A stretch of DNA of 43,772 nt from Pseudomonadota bacterium (GTDB taxonomy: Bacteria; Pseudomonadota; Gammaproteobacteria; Burkholderiales; Burkholderiaceae_C), in the NCBI GenBank assembly GCA_021845505.1, contig JAJZVU010000003.1, forward strand, positions 114,813-158,584, written 5' to 3'. A program made the translations under genes and the position numbers. Positions 8,155 through 16,315 of the stretch are shown in pieces; position 1 is the stretch's first letter, and each line of letters starts with the position of its first letter. The notes under the pieces were generated by a model. The model saw nothing but the letters and a program-made list of their open reading frames with translations. It was not told the origin of the DNA and did no database searches.

Positions 8155-9335
8155 TGCACCATGTGCTTTGCGATCACATGGATCCGGCCGCCGTGGGTCA
8201 CTTCGACGATGTCGTAGTCGAACACTTCCTCGCCCTTGGGGTCGAAGGTCATCCGCCACAGGCCGTCGTAGTGCATGCCGATGAGCTGCTTGCGGATCGC
8301 CGGCAGGTCGCTGGTGGTCCCGGCTCTTTTCATCGCATCGATCAGCATGTACAACTGGTCATAGCACGACGACACGCACAGCGGGGCCTGCGCGTACGGG
8401 AAGGGCGAGTGGTAATACGCCTTGTACTCGTCGATGAAACGGGCGACCGGCTTGCTGGTCTTCTCGGCCTGCTCGAAGTACTTGGGGGTGTAGGCGATGT
8501 AGTCGTCGATCGCATCCTTGTTCTTCAACGCCGGGGCGATCGACCCGCGGACGATGAAGAATTTGCGGAACAACCCGAGGTTGGTGGCCTGGCGCACGAC
8601 GTCGTACAGCACGCCATCGGTGTATCCGGGGAACAGGTACTGGGGCTTGTCCAGCGCCAGTTTGGACAGCGCAGCGGTGAAGTCCTTGGTTCCCGGCTCG
8701 AACAACTCGATTTCCAGCTTGATCCCGGCCTGCTGGAACAGCTTGGCATAGATGCCGCCCAGCAGACGCCCCACCGCGTCGTTGGGGTAGAGCATGGCGA
8801 CGTTCTTCACGCCGCGCTGCTTGAGCAGGTCGACCATGCCCTTGCCGAAACCGTCGGCTCCGCCATCCCAGGCGAAGGTGCGCAGCAGGAACTCGTTGCC
8901 CGGCTTGCCGAGGTCGGCGTGGGCTGCAGTAGCTCCGGCAAACATCAGGAATTTGTTGCTGTTCTGCAGGGCGATCGGGTGTATCGCTTGGTAGATGTTC
9001 GACAGGAACGGGCCGAAGACAAAGTGCACGTGGTCCTGCATCAACTGCTTGAACTGCACCACCCCTTCGCGGGGCTCGCCCCGGGTGTCGTCCTGGGTGA
9101 GTTGCAGTCGGTACAACTGGCCAGCCACCCGGAAGCCGCCTGCGGCATTGACCTCGTGCACCGCCAGGCGCAGGCCCTGCGAGGACATCCAGCCATAGGT
9201 CGCATAGGGGCCGGTTTCAGCCTCGATCTCGCCGATCTTGATGACCTTGGCCGCTGCGGCCTGGGCGCCGCAGGCCACGCAGGCCATGAAAGCCGCGAGG
9301 GCCATCCGAACGAGCAGCCTTGCATTCCTCTTCAT
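8151..9335 (-). CDS. Periplasmic substrate-binding protein of LIV-type ABC importer
   Basis: 394 aa from ATG 9335, with GGGAGAGGG a few nt upstream. An N-terminal signal peptide is clear: basic MKRNAR, a hydrophobic core and an AQA-AAA cleavage region near residue 27. The mature part is a Leu/Ile/Val-binding-protein-like type I receptor (VIKIGEIEAETGPYATYG, AVHEVNAAGGF, DDTRGEP, FVFGPFLSNI). It captures a ligand in the periplasm for LivHM-LivFG. The ligand cannot be read from sequence; the operon's location beside phyH-panB-purU suggests the substrate of that pathway. Its upstream region has the 11-bp motif also found at the phyH promoter. Confidence 0.92.
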   Translation of the reverse strand: MKRNARLLVRMALAAFMACVACGAQAAAAKVIKIGEIEAETGPYATYGWMSSQGLRLAVHEVNAAGGFRVAGQLYRLQLTQDDTRGEPREGVVQFKQLMQDHVHFVFGPFLSNIYQAIHPIALQNSNKFLMFAGATAAHADLGKPGNEFLLRTFAWDGGADGFGKGMVDLLKQRGVKNVAMLYPNDAVGRLLGGIYAKLFQQAGIKLEIELFEPGTKDFTAALSKLALDKPQYLFPGYTDGVLYDVVRQATNLGLFRKFFIVRGSIAPALKNKDAIDDYIAYTPKYFEQAEKTSKPVARFIDEYKAYYHSPFPYAQAPLCVSSCYDQLYMLIDAMKRAGTTSDLPAIRKQLIGMHYDGLWRMTFDPKGEEVFDYDIVEVTHGGRIHVIAKHMVQ

Positions 9336-9648
9336 CGCCCTCTCCCTGTGAGATGTGCGTAATATTCCAGAAGTGCAGCAGCAGTGTATCGATGGCCCTC
9401 GGCGGGTTGCCTAGGTGTTTCCCTAGCCGCGGCAAGGGTGGGGCATGTGGCCCAGCGCGCGTCGTTGCGGCGTGCCACCCGCGGGTTCGCGCCGCGGTTG
9501 CGCCGGCCAGCAGCGACCCGCCGCCAGACGGTCCCCGGTCGGCCGCGCCTGGCGACTGATCGGCGTCAACCCGCTCGGCCGGGCGATCGAGTGCAATGCC
9601 ATCACGGCCTGGCCGATGGGAATGGCCCGGCAACCGGAGGTCCTTCGC
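9336..9648. other. Intergenic region between ABC receptor and methyltransferase genes
   Basis: 313 bp between divergent genes. It contains the candidate regulator site at 9355-9370 near the receptor gene and a Shine-Dalgarno GGAGG just before the methyltransferase start at 9649. An upstream in-frame extension of the methyltransferase through 9445 exists but looks non-coding (Arg/Pro-rich with no family match). Confidence 0.5.
9355..9370. promoter_or_regulatory. Candidate GntR operator upstream of the ABC importer
   Basis: GTGCGTAATATTCCAG shares an exact 11-bp core, GTGCGTAATAT, with the minus-strand sequence 3687-3677 at the phyH promoter. It lies 20 bp upstream of the receptor start. The AT-rich core stands out in this GC-rich DNA. 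A shared regulator, most simply the GntR at 4086, is inferred. Confidence 0.45.
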
Positions 9649-10473
9649 ATGGCCATCGCACCCTGGGCAATGCCCCACGATCAGCATTGGTTCCGGCGCC
9701 GCGAGGGTCTGCGACGCGAGCGCTTCGGGCAGATCTGGGCCGACGCGGTCCCGAAGGTGTTCGAGGACGTGCCGACCTATTACCGCAAGGGCAACATCGT
9801 CGCCAGCCTCGGCCTGTGGGAATTGTGGGTCTGGCAATTCGTGCGGTCGATCCGGCTCGAGGCCGGAAATCGCGTGCTCGACGTCGCTGCCGGAACCAAC
9901 GATCTCGGCCTTCGGCTGCTGCGCAAGCAGCCGCGCATCGAGCTGACCGCGATCGACCGCAGCCGCGAGATGCAGGCCTACGGCCAGGTGCTTGCCCGGC
10001 GGGCCGGGCTGCGCATCCGCAGCGTGATCCACGACGTGCACCGATTGCCGTTTCCGGACCACAGCTTCGACGTGGTCACTCTGCAGGCCGCGTCGCGCCA
10101 CCTGCAGCTCGACAAGGTGCTGCCCGAGATCCTGCGGGTGCTCGAACCCGGCGGCATGTTCTACCACTGTGACATGCTCAAGCCGACCAGCCCCGCGCTC
10201 GAATGGCTCTATCTGCGGTTCCTGCGCCTTTCGGTCGCCTGGACCGCGTCGCTGTTCGGCTCCAGCGACGCGTCGCGCCGCTGCGTGTCCTATTTCAGCG
10301 ATGCCATCCAGGCCTTCTACACCCCGGCCGAACTCTCGGAGGTGCTGGCGGTCTGCGGCTTCACCCAGATCCGCTGCAGCACCAGCGTCTGGGGCGGCAT
10401 GGTCGGCTTCCACGCGGCGCGCAAACCCGCGCGCTGCCCGGGGACCGCGGACCCGATGCGACCGCGACCCTGA
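9649..10473 (+). CDS. Class I SAM-dependent methyltransferase, UbiE/COQ5-like
   Basis: 274 aa from ATG 9649, chosen for the GGAGGT ribosome-binding site 7 nt upstream. SAM-binding motif I is VLDVAAGTNDLGL (about 77-89), followed by an acidic post-I strand (ELTAIDRSREM) and motif II/III regions (FPDHSFDVVTLQAASRHL, ILRVLEPGGMF). The N-terminal segment VPKVFEDVPTYYRKGNIVASLGLWELWVWQ resembles the start of UbiE, but the central helices and C-terminus are too divergent to assign ubiquinone/menaquinone biosynthesis. It is a single gene convergent with the DAHP synthase gene, 42 bp apart. The substrate is unknown. Confidence 0.8.
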   Translation: MAIAPWAMPHDQHWFRRREGLRRERFGQIWADAVPKVFEDVPTYYRKGNIVASLGLWELWVWQFVRSIRLEAGNRVLDVAAGTNDLGLRLLRKQPRIELTAIDRSREMQAYGQVLARRAGLRIRSVIHDVHRLPFPDHSFDVVTLQAASRHLQLDKVLPEILRVLEPGGMFYHCDMLKPTSPALEWLYLRFLRLSVAWTASLFGSSDASRRCVSYFSDAIQAFYTPAELSEVLAVCGFTQIRCSTSVWGGMVGFHAARKPARCPGTADPMRPRP

Positions 10474-10515
10474 GCGGCCCGGGGCCGGTCGCCTCCCGCA
10501 CCGCCGCCGATCCCG

Positions 10516-11643
10516 TCAGCCGGGCCCATCGCCGCGTCGGGGGCTGCGCGCGGCGCCGGGTGCTCGATGCACCGGGTCGCCGGCGCCCCGCAGCCTGCGC
10601 CCGGCGCGCACCGCGTCGGCCAGGCGCTCGAGCACCTCGACGGTCGCGTCCCAGCCGATGCAGCCGTCGGTGATGCTCTGGCCGTAGCGCAACGCGGCAG
10701 GATCGCCCGCCAGGGTCTGCCGACCCTCGACCAGGTGGCTCTCCAGCATCACCCCCAGGATGTCGGGCGCGCCGCCGGCGATCTGCGCGGCCACCTCGGC
10801 CGCGACCAGCGGCTGCCGCCGGAAGTCGCCGCCGCTGTTCGCGTGGCTGCAGTCGATCATCACCCGGTGCGGAACCTGGGCAGCGCGCAGCGCTGCCGCG
10901 GCCTCGCCCGCCGCAGCGTAATTGGGACCCGAGTCGCCGCCGCGCAGGATCAGATGGCAGTCGGGATTGCCGGTCGTCGTGACCACGGTGGCGCGACCTT
11001 CCAGCGAGATCGACGGAAAGCGATGCGACTGTCCGGCGACGACGATGGCATCCACCGCGGTCTGCAGCTTGCCGCTGGTCGGATTCTTGAAACCCAGCGG
11101 AGCCGACAGCGCCGACGCCATCTGCCGGTGCAGCGGGCTCTCGGTGGTGCGCGCGCCGATCGCCCCCCAGCACAGCAACTCGGCGTAGTACTGGGGCGTG
11201 GCCAGGTCGAGGATCTCGGAGGCCGCGGGCACCCCCAGGCGAGCGCACTCGACCAGCAACGCGCGGGCGCCGAGCAGGCCCTTGTGGATGTTGCCCCGGC
11301 CGTCGAGGTCGGGGTCGTAGATCATGCCCTTCCAGCCCAGGCGGGTGCGGGGCTTCTCGAAATACACCCGCATCACCAGCCACAGCGCGTCGTCCACCCG
11401 CCCGGCGATGTCGCGCAGGCGATTCGCGTACTCCAGCGCTGCCGTCGTGTCGTGGATCGAGCAGGGGCCGCTGACCACCATCAGCCGGTCGTCGCGGCCG
11501 TGCACGATGTCGCGCACCGTTGCGCGCGAGCGCGCGATGCCGGCCGCCTGCTCCTCCCCGATGGGCACCGCGAGTCGCAGTTCGCTGGGCGCGGGCAGCA
11601 ATTCCTCGCCTGCGATATGCAGGTCGGAGATCGGGGTGGGCAT
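10516..11643 (-). CDS. 3-deoxy-7-phosphoheptulonate (DAHP) synthase, class I AroG/F/H type
   Basis: Condenses phosphoenolpyruvate and erythrose-4-phosphate, the first step of the shikimate pathway, in the cytoplasm. The 375-aa protein matches the family throughout: metal ligand Cys61 in GPCSIHD, LGWKGMIYDPDLDG, GAIGARTTES, GFKN, IDCSHANSGG, GVMLESHLVEG and SITDACIGW-like SITDGCIGW. The usual GFKNGTDG loop reads GFKNPTSG. The C-terminus has about 20 extra residues rich in Arg and Gly. Which aromatic amino acid inhibits it cannot be told from the sequence alone. Neighbours do not suggest a biosynthetic operon. It stands alone between a methyltransferase and an amidase gene. Confidence 0.93.
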   Translation of the reverse strand: MPTPISDLHIAGEELLPAPSELRLAVPIGEEQAAGIARSRATVRDIVHGRDDRLMVVSGPCSIHDTTAALEYANRLRDIAGRVDDALWLVMRVYFEKPRTRLGWKGMIYDPDLDGRGNIHKGLLGARALLVECARLGVPAASEILDLATPQYYAELLCWGAIGARTTESPLHRQMASALSAPLGFKNPTSGKLQTAVDAIVVAGQSHRFPSISLEGRATVVTTTGNPDCHLILRGGDSGPNYAAAGEAAAALRAAQVPHRVMIDCSHANSGGDFRRQPLVAAEVAAQIAGGAPDILGVMLESHLVEGRQTLAGDPAALRYGQSITDGCIGWDATVEVLERLADAVRAGRRLRGAGDPVHRAPGAARSPRRGDGPG

Positions 11644-11731
11644 CTCGGGTATCCGGCTTCGGGCTGTCGATGCCAGCCAATGCTAGTCCACTGCCTCGGG
11701 CACGGCGCCTGCGCCGGCTCGCGCGAGCCCG

Positions 11732-13216
11732 TCAGGCGAGCGCACCCTCTGCGCGCGTCACGTGCACCGTGGGCACGCGCCCGTCGTTCCACCGTCCCTG
11801 CAGAGCCCGCTCGACCTGCGCCGCCAACTGCAGCAGCAGGCCGTCCGCGGCCTGCGCCGCCTGCGCCTGGATGCCGAAGGGCAGGCCGTTGGGCTGCACC
11901 CCCATCGGCAGCGAGATCGCCGGCGTGCCGCACAGATTCGACAGCGGGGTGTACGCGAAGAAGCGCCACAGGTTGGCGAACCAGTCGTACACCGACGCGC
12001 GGCTGGTCGTCAGGTACTCGACGGTGCCGACCTTCGGGGTCGCGAGCGCGGTGATCGGGGTGAGGATGACGTCCCAGCGGGTGTAGAACTCCCCGAAGGC
12101 GCGCGACGTGGCGTTGAACACCGCCTGCATCGCCGCGCGCTCGGCGTAGCTGGTGCGCAGCCCGGTTTCCCAGATCTGGATGTTGATCGGCTCGAGCAGG
12201 TCCTCGGGCGGGCGCCGCAGCCCCAGCCGCCCCAGTTGCTCGGCGATGACCTGCGCGAAGTTGCTGATGTAGCAGGTGGTCTGCGCCGCATACGCGGCCT
12301 CGAAGTCCACGTCCGGCAGCGCCCACTCGACCCGGTGGCCGAGGCCCTCGAGGAAGCGGCCCGCGCGCTCGAGTTCGGCGACCAGCTCGGGGGCCGCGCG
12401 ATACGGACCCCATTCGTGCGAAAGCGCGATGCGCAGCCGGCCCGGATCGCGCCGGATCGCCTCGGAGCAGGGCTCCGCGGGAGACCAGAAAGGCATGAAC
12501 TCCCCCGGCGCGCCGCCCCGGCAGGCGTCGACGAAGGCCGCCGTGTCGCGCACGGTGCGGCTGTGGCAGCCCTGGATGCTCACCAGGCCGCTGAGGTCGG
12601 AGCGCGAAGGCGCCAGCGAGAACACGCCCCGCGACACCTTCAGTCCGATGTTGCCGTTGAAGCCGGCCGGGATGCGGATCGAACCGCCGCCGTCGGTCGC
12701 GTGGGCCATCGGCACCACACCGGCCGCCACCACCGCGGCGGTTCCGGCCGACGAGCCGCAGGTCGTGTACTCGAGGTTCCAGGGGTTGCGGGTGACGAAC
12801 AGATCGTTCTCACAGGAACTGCAGACCGCGAACTCGGGGGTGGTCGTGCGCCCGATGATGTTCAAGCCGGCGTCGCGCAGTCGGGTCGTCAGCCAGGCGT
12901 CGTGCGCCGGGCGGTGGCCGCGCATCAGCTTGGAGCCGAATTCCTGCAGGCGGCCGCCGAGCGCGAGCGCCGAGTCCTTCATCAGGTAGGGAACGCCGGC
13001 GAACGGGCCGTCGAGCCGCGTGCCGCCGGCAGCCGGCTCGTCGACCGCGTCGCCGAACACCTCGACCACCGCGCCCAGCGCCGGGTCGGTCATGTCGATC
13101 GCGGCGCTCGCCTGTCGCGCGAGTTCGGCCGGCGTCACGTCGCCCGCGCGCACCCGCTGCGCCAGGCCCACCGCGTCATGCCGCGCCCATTCCTGCCAGC
13201 TCATCGCCAGATCCAT
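11732..13216 (-). CDS. Amidase signature family hydrolase
   Basis: 494 aa with GAGGAGG upstream of ATG 13216. The Ser-cisSer-Lys triad of the amidase signature family is visible: K80 (YLMKDSA), S155 in CGSSAGTAA and nucleophile S179 in ATDGGGSIRIPA. The SSAG in place of SSGG is a minor variant. Family enzymes hydrolyse C-N bonds of amides, but this subgroup is broad (acylamides, indoleacetamide, aryl malonamides), so the substrate is open. It is cytoplasmic, since no signal peptide is seen. It lies 20 bp after an aldehyde dehydrogenase gene, giving a probable operon hibDH-aldDH-amidase that could pass an amide through acid, alcohol and aldehyde steps. GatA is unlikely because gatB and gatC are absent. 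Confidence 0.9.
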   Translation of the reverse strand: MDLAMSWQEWARHDAVGLAQRVRAGDVTPAELARQASAAIDMTDPALGAVVEVFGDAVDEPAAGGTRLDGPFAGVPYLMKDSALALGGRLQEFGSKLMRGHRPAHDAWLTTRLRDAGLNIIGRTTTPEFAVCSSCENDLFVTRNPWNLEYTTCGSSAGTAAVVAAGVVPMAHATDGGGSIRIPAGFNGNIGLKVSRGVFSLAPSRSDLSGLVSIQGCHSRTVRDTAAFVDACRGGAPGEFMPFWSPAEPCSEAIRRDPGRLRIALSHEWGPYRAAPELVAELERAGRFLEGLGHRVEWALPDVDFEAAYAAQTTCYISNFAQVIAEQLGRLGLRRPPEDLLEPINIQIWETGLRTSYAERAAMQAVFNATSRAFGEFYTRWDVILTPITALATPKVGTVEYLTTSRASVYDWFANLWRFFAYTPLSNLCGTPAISLPMGVQPNGLPFGIQAQAAQAADGLLLQLAAQVERALQGRWNDGRVPTVHVTRAEGALA

Positions 13217-13236
13217 GCCCGTGCCCTCCTCGTGTC

Positions 13237-14685
13237 TCAGCCATGCCGGATGGCGATGGTCTTCAGCACCGTGAACCCGCGCAGGGCCTCGAAGCCCTTC
13301 TCGCGCCCGAAGCCGCTTGCCTTGACGCCGCCGAAAGGCAGCTCCACGCCGCCCCCGGCGCCGAAGTCATTGACAAACACCTGGCCGCAACGCAGCTTGC
13401 GCGCCAGCCTGATCTGGCGCGCGCCGTCGCGGGTCCACACGCCCGCCACCAGGCCGAAGTCCGTGCCGTTGGCCAGCCGCAGCGCGTCGGCCTCGTCGTC
13501 GAAGGGCATCGCGGCCAGCACCGGCCCGAAGACCTCCTGCTGCGCGATCTCGTGCTCGTGGGGAACGTCGCGCAGCAGCACCGCCTGCTGGTAGTAGCCG
13601 GCTGGGTCGGCCTGCTCGTGCACCCGGCCGCGGGCGGCGACCCGCAGGCCGTCGGCCTCGGCGCGTGCGACAAAGCCCCGCACCCGTTCGAGCTGCCTGC
13701 GGCTGATCAGCGGACCCATGTCCAGGTCCAGCGCGGGCGGCCCTGCGCACAGCGCGTCGAATCGCCCGGCCAGCCGCTCGAGCACCTGCTCGTAGATCGA
13801 GCGCTGCACCAACAGCCGGCTTCCTGCCGAGCAGGTCTGCCCGGCGTTCTGCACGATGGCGCCGACCAGCACCGGCAGCGCGGAGTCGAGGTCGGCGTCG
13901 TCGAACAGCAACTGCGGGGACTTGCCGCCGAGTTCGAGGGTGACCGGGCAGTGGCGCAGCGCCGCGGCCTGCGCGACCAGGCGGCCGGTCGCGCTCGATC
14001 CGGTGAAGGACAGGTGGTCGATCCCCGGATGAGCGCACAGCGCGGCGCCGGCCTCGTCGCCGTAGCCCGTGACCACGTTGATCGCCCCCGCCGGCAGGCC
14101 GACCTCCGCGGCGATTTCCGCCAGCCTCAGCACCGACAGGCTGGCGTCCTCGGCGGGCTTGACCACGCAGGCGTTTCCGGCGGCCAGCGCGCCGACCACC
14201 GTGCGCCCGAAGATCTGGATCGGGTAGTTCCAGGGAATGATGTGCCCGGTCACGCCGTGGGGCTCGCGCAGCGTCAGCACCGTGTAGCCCCTGTCGTACG
14301 GCAGGGTTTCGCCATGCAGCTTGTCCGCGGCCCCGGCGTAGTACTCCAGATAGCGGGCCAGCGCCGCGGCGTCGGCGCGCGCGGTGCGCAGCGACTTGCC
14401 GGTGTCCAACGCCTCGAGGTCGGCGATTTCGCGCTCGCGCCCGGCCACTTCGGCGCCGAAGCGATACAGCAGGCGGCTGCGCTGCGCGGCCGACATCGCG
14501 CCCCACGGACCGCCGAAGTCCTCGCCGATGGCCGCGCGCGCCGCCGCGACCGCCGCGTCCACGTCCGCGGCGTCGCCTCGCGCCAGTTCGCCGACCACCG
14601 TGCCGTCGCTGGGATCGACCACCGGCAGGCGCTGCCCGCCGCGGCCCGCGACCCAGGCGTTGCCGATGTAGTGCTGCCTTTGCAT
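13237..14685 (-). CDS. NAD(P)-dependent aldehyde dehydrogenase
   Basis: A 482-aa ALDH superfamily member of normal length. Oxyanion Asn153 (PWNYP), Lys176 (VVKPAE), general base Glu251 (LELGGKSP) and nucleophile Cys285 (GQTCSAGSR) are all present. The C-terminal signature LPFGGVKASGFGREKG is intact. The profile resembles betaine/gamma-aminobutyraldehyde-type ALDHs that act on small aldehydes, but the substrate is not fixed by sequence. The ATG at 14685 is 3 bp from the upstream dehydrogenase stop, so it is co-transcribed. An alcohol or hydroxyacid dehydrogenase upstream and an amidase downstream suggest catabolism of an amide or amino-alcohol-derived compound. Confidence 0.92.
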   Translation of the reverse strand: MQRQHYIGNAWVAGRGGQRLPVVDPSDGTVVGELARGDAADVDAAVAAARAAIGEDFGGPWGAMSAAQRSRLLYRFGAEVAGREREIADLEALDTGKSLRTARADAAALARYLEYYAGAADKLHGETLPYDRGYTVLTLREPHGVTGHIIPWNYPIQIFGRTVVGALAAGNACVVKPAEDASLSVLRLAEIAAEVGLPAGAINVVTGYGDEAGAALCAHPGIDHLSFTGSSATGRLVAQAAALRHCPVTLELGGKSPQLLFDDADLDSALPVLVGAIVQNAGQTCSAGSRLLVQRSIYEQVLERLAGRFDALCAGPPALDLDMGPLISRRQLERVRGFVARAEADGLRVAARGRVHEQADPAGYYQQAVLLRDVPHEHEIAQQEVFGPVLAAMPFDDEADALRLANGTDFGLVAGVWTRDGARQIRLARKLRCGQVFVNDFGAGGGVELPFGGVKASGFGREKGFEALRGFTVLKTIAIRHG

Positions 14686-14688
14686 CGC

Positions 14689-15600
14689 TCAGTCTCCTTC
14701 GTGGTGCTGCATCCGGTCGCGGTTGCGGGCAGCCAGCGCGGCGACGACATCGGTGACCGCCGCGCCCTCGTCGCCGAGGGTGGCCAGCGCGCCGCGCAGG
14801 GTCTGCAGCACCGCGCCGGCGATTCCGGCTTGCGCTGCGGACGCATCGACCATGTCCTTGTAGTAGCCCAGGTCCTTGAGCGCGTTGGCCATCGAGAACT
14901 CCATGCCCCGACCCTGGGGATCGACGATCACCGGCCGCAGCCGCTCCAGCGCGACGCCGGCGCCGCCGCCGCTGGCCAGCACCGATACGAAGACCTGCGG
15001 ATCGATTCCGCTGCCCAGCGCGTAGCCCGCCGCTTCGGCCACCAGCGCGATGCAGCCGAGGGACACGAAGTTGTGCAGCAGCTTCAGCCGGTGCCCGGCT
15101 CCGACGCCGCCGGCGACGACGATGTTCTCGGCAAAGCAGCGCAGCACCGCAAGCGCCGCCTGCACGTCGTCCGGCGCGCCGCCGACCAGCAGGTTGAGCC
15201 GCCCGGCCAGCGCGTCGGCGACCGTGCGGGTCATCGGCGCGTCGACAAAGCGCCCGCCGGCGGCGCGCACGCGCTGCTCCATGCGCACGCTGGTCTGCGG
15301 CAGCGAGGTCGAGCAGTCGATCACCAGCGCGCCGGGGCGCAGTCCGGCGAGCACGCCGTCGTGGTCGCACAGCACCGATTCGACCTGCGGCGCCCCGGTC
15401 ACGCACAGGATGACCACCTCGCTGCGCGCCGCCAGTTCGCGTGCGCTGGACACCACGACCGCTCCGGCGCCTTCGAGTTCGTCCAGCGGCTGGTTCCCCG
15501 GATGATCGAGCACGCTCAGCGCGTGGCCGTGCCGGAGTACGTTGCGCCCGATGCCCTGGCCCATGCGGCCGGCACCCACCAGTCCTACGCGTTGCGACAC
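14689..15600 (-). CDS. 3-hydroxyisobutyrate dehydrogenase-like NAD(P)-dependent oxidoreductase
   Basis: 303 aa from a GTG start at 15600 with GGAG 8 nt upstream; the nearby ATG is out of frame. The Rossmann motif is GLVGAGRMGQGIG (6-18). Catalytic Lys173 lies in RLKLLHNF, and the beta-hydroxyacid dehydrogenase substrate loop reads DAPMTRTVADA instead of the common DAPVSGG form. Enzymes of this family oxidise or reduce 3-hydroxyacids such as 3-hydroxyisobutyrate, tartronate semialdehyde and gamma-hydroxybutyrate. It is first in a three-gene operon with an aldehyde dehydrogenase and an amidase. The divergent loop suggests a substrate other than 3-hydroxyisobutyrate. Confidence 0.87.
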   Translation of the reverse strand: MSQRVGLVGAGRMGQGIGRNVLRHGHALSVLDHPGNQPLDELEGAGAVVVSSARELAARSEVVILCVTGAPQVESVLCDHDGVLAGLRPGALVIDCSTSLPQTSVRMEQRVRAAGGRFVDAPMTRTVADALAGRLNLLVGGAPDDVQAALAVLRCFAENIVVAGGVGAGHRLKLLHNFVSLGCIALVAEAAGYALGSGIDPQVFVSVLASGGGAGVALERLRPVIVDPQGRGMEFSMANALKDLGYYKDMVDASAAQAGIAGAVLQTLRGALATLGDEGAAVTDVVAALAARNRDRMQHHEGD

Positions 15601-15765
15601 GGCGTCGTCTCCATGGTTGTTCGCACCATTGCACCATAGCTCCACCCGGTCTCGTCGCCCCGGCGGGGTGGTTGGACTTGCGGCTCGATTCCTCGCCGCT
15701 CCGCTTGCAACACCGCTGGGCGGCCGCAGCGCCCACCCAACGAACCACGATACAGGAGACAGGCC

Positions 15766-16315
15766 ATGGCCAAGCACTACGAGGAGTTCGCCAAGACGGT
15801 CAAGGAAACCATGAAGGCGCTGGCTGAAGCTGCTGGCCGAGCTGGAGAAGTACATGGGCACCAGCGAGTTCGCGCGCGTCGAGGGGTTCGTTCCCGAGCC
15901 CTATGCGCAGCACGGGAAGGACCTGGCCAGGAAGCTCGGCGACACCGTCAGGATGGCCAAGGAAAGGCGCTTGAGCAGCGAGCAGAAGGAACTCGACCAG
16001 CAGGCGCTGAATCTGCGCAACCTGGCGAAGAACGTCTCCATCGCGAACAAGATGCGCGACGACGTCCTCGGGCTGTGCGCGGCCGTGGCCAAGGCCAGGC
16101 AGAGCGGCGACCACAAGGGAGTGGTCACGGCCAAGGCGGCCATCGCCCAGGCCAAGCTGGTCGCGTCGCAGGCAGTGGAGAAGGTGGTCGGCGCGCACCG
16201 AGCGCGCGGGGCGAGCGGCCACGCCGCGCCGCCCTCGCTGCGTTCGGTCAGGTTCGCAGCATGGCGCGCGACCCGCGGCGCAGGCGGGACAGTGCCGACA
16301 CCACCTGGACGGTGA
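15766..16315 (+). pseudogene. Frameshifted gene for a helical, charge-rich protein of unknown function
   Basis: A good ribosome-binding site (AGGAGA, 8 nt) precedes ATG 15766 (MAKHYEEFAKTVKETMKAL). That frame then becomes Arg/Gly-rich junk. Shifting by one base near 15810-15830 restores a coherent helical sequence: KLLAELEKYMGTSEFARVEG, then FVPEPYAQHGKDLARKLGD, then ALNLRNLAKNVSIANKMRDD. It ends about 16200 in a less convincing tail, and the frame closes at 16315, overlapping the antiparallel tctA end. Removing one base of the GGCT at about 15813 would join the parts. I do not recognise the family. It may be a true pseudogene, a sequencing error or, less likely, a programmed shift. Confidence 0.6.

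Noticed and set aside
13243..15639. Very long plus-strand open frame of 798 codons
   Set aside because: It is antisense to the aldehyde dehydrogenase and dehydrogenase genes, which have full catalytic motifs. Long antisense frames are expected in GC-rich DNA.
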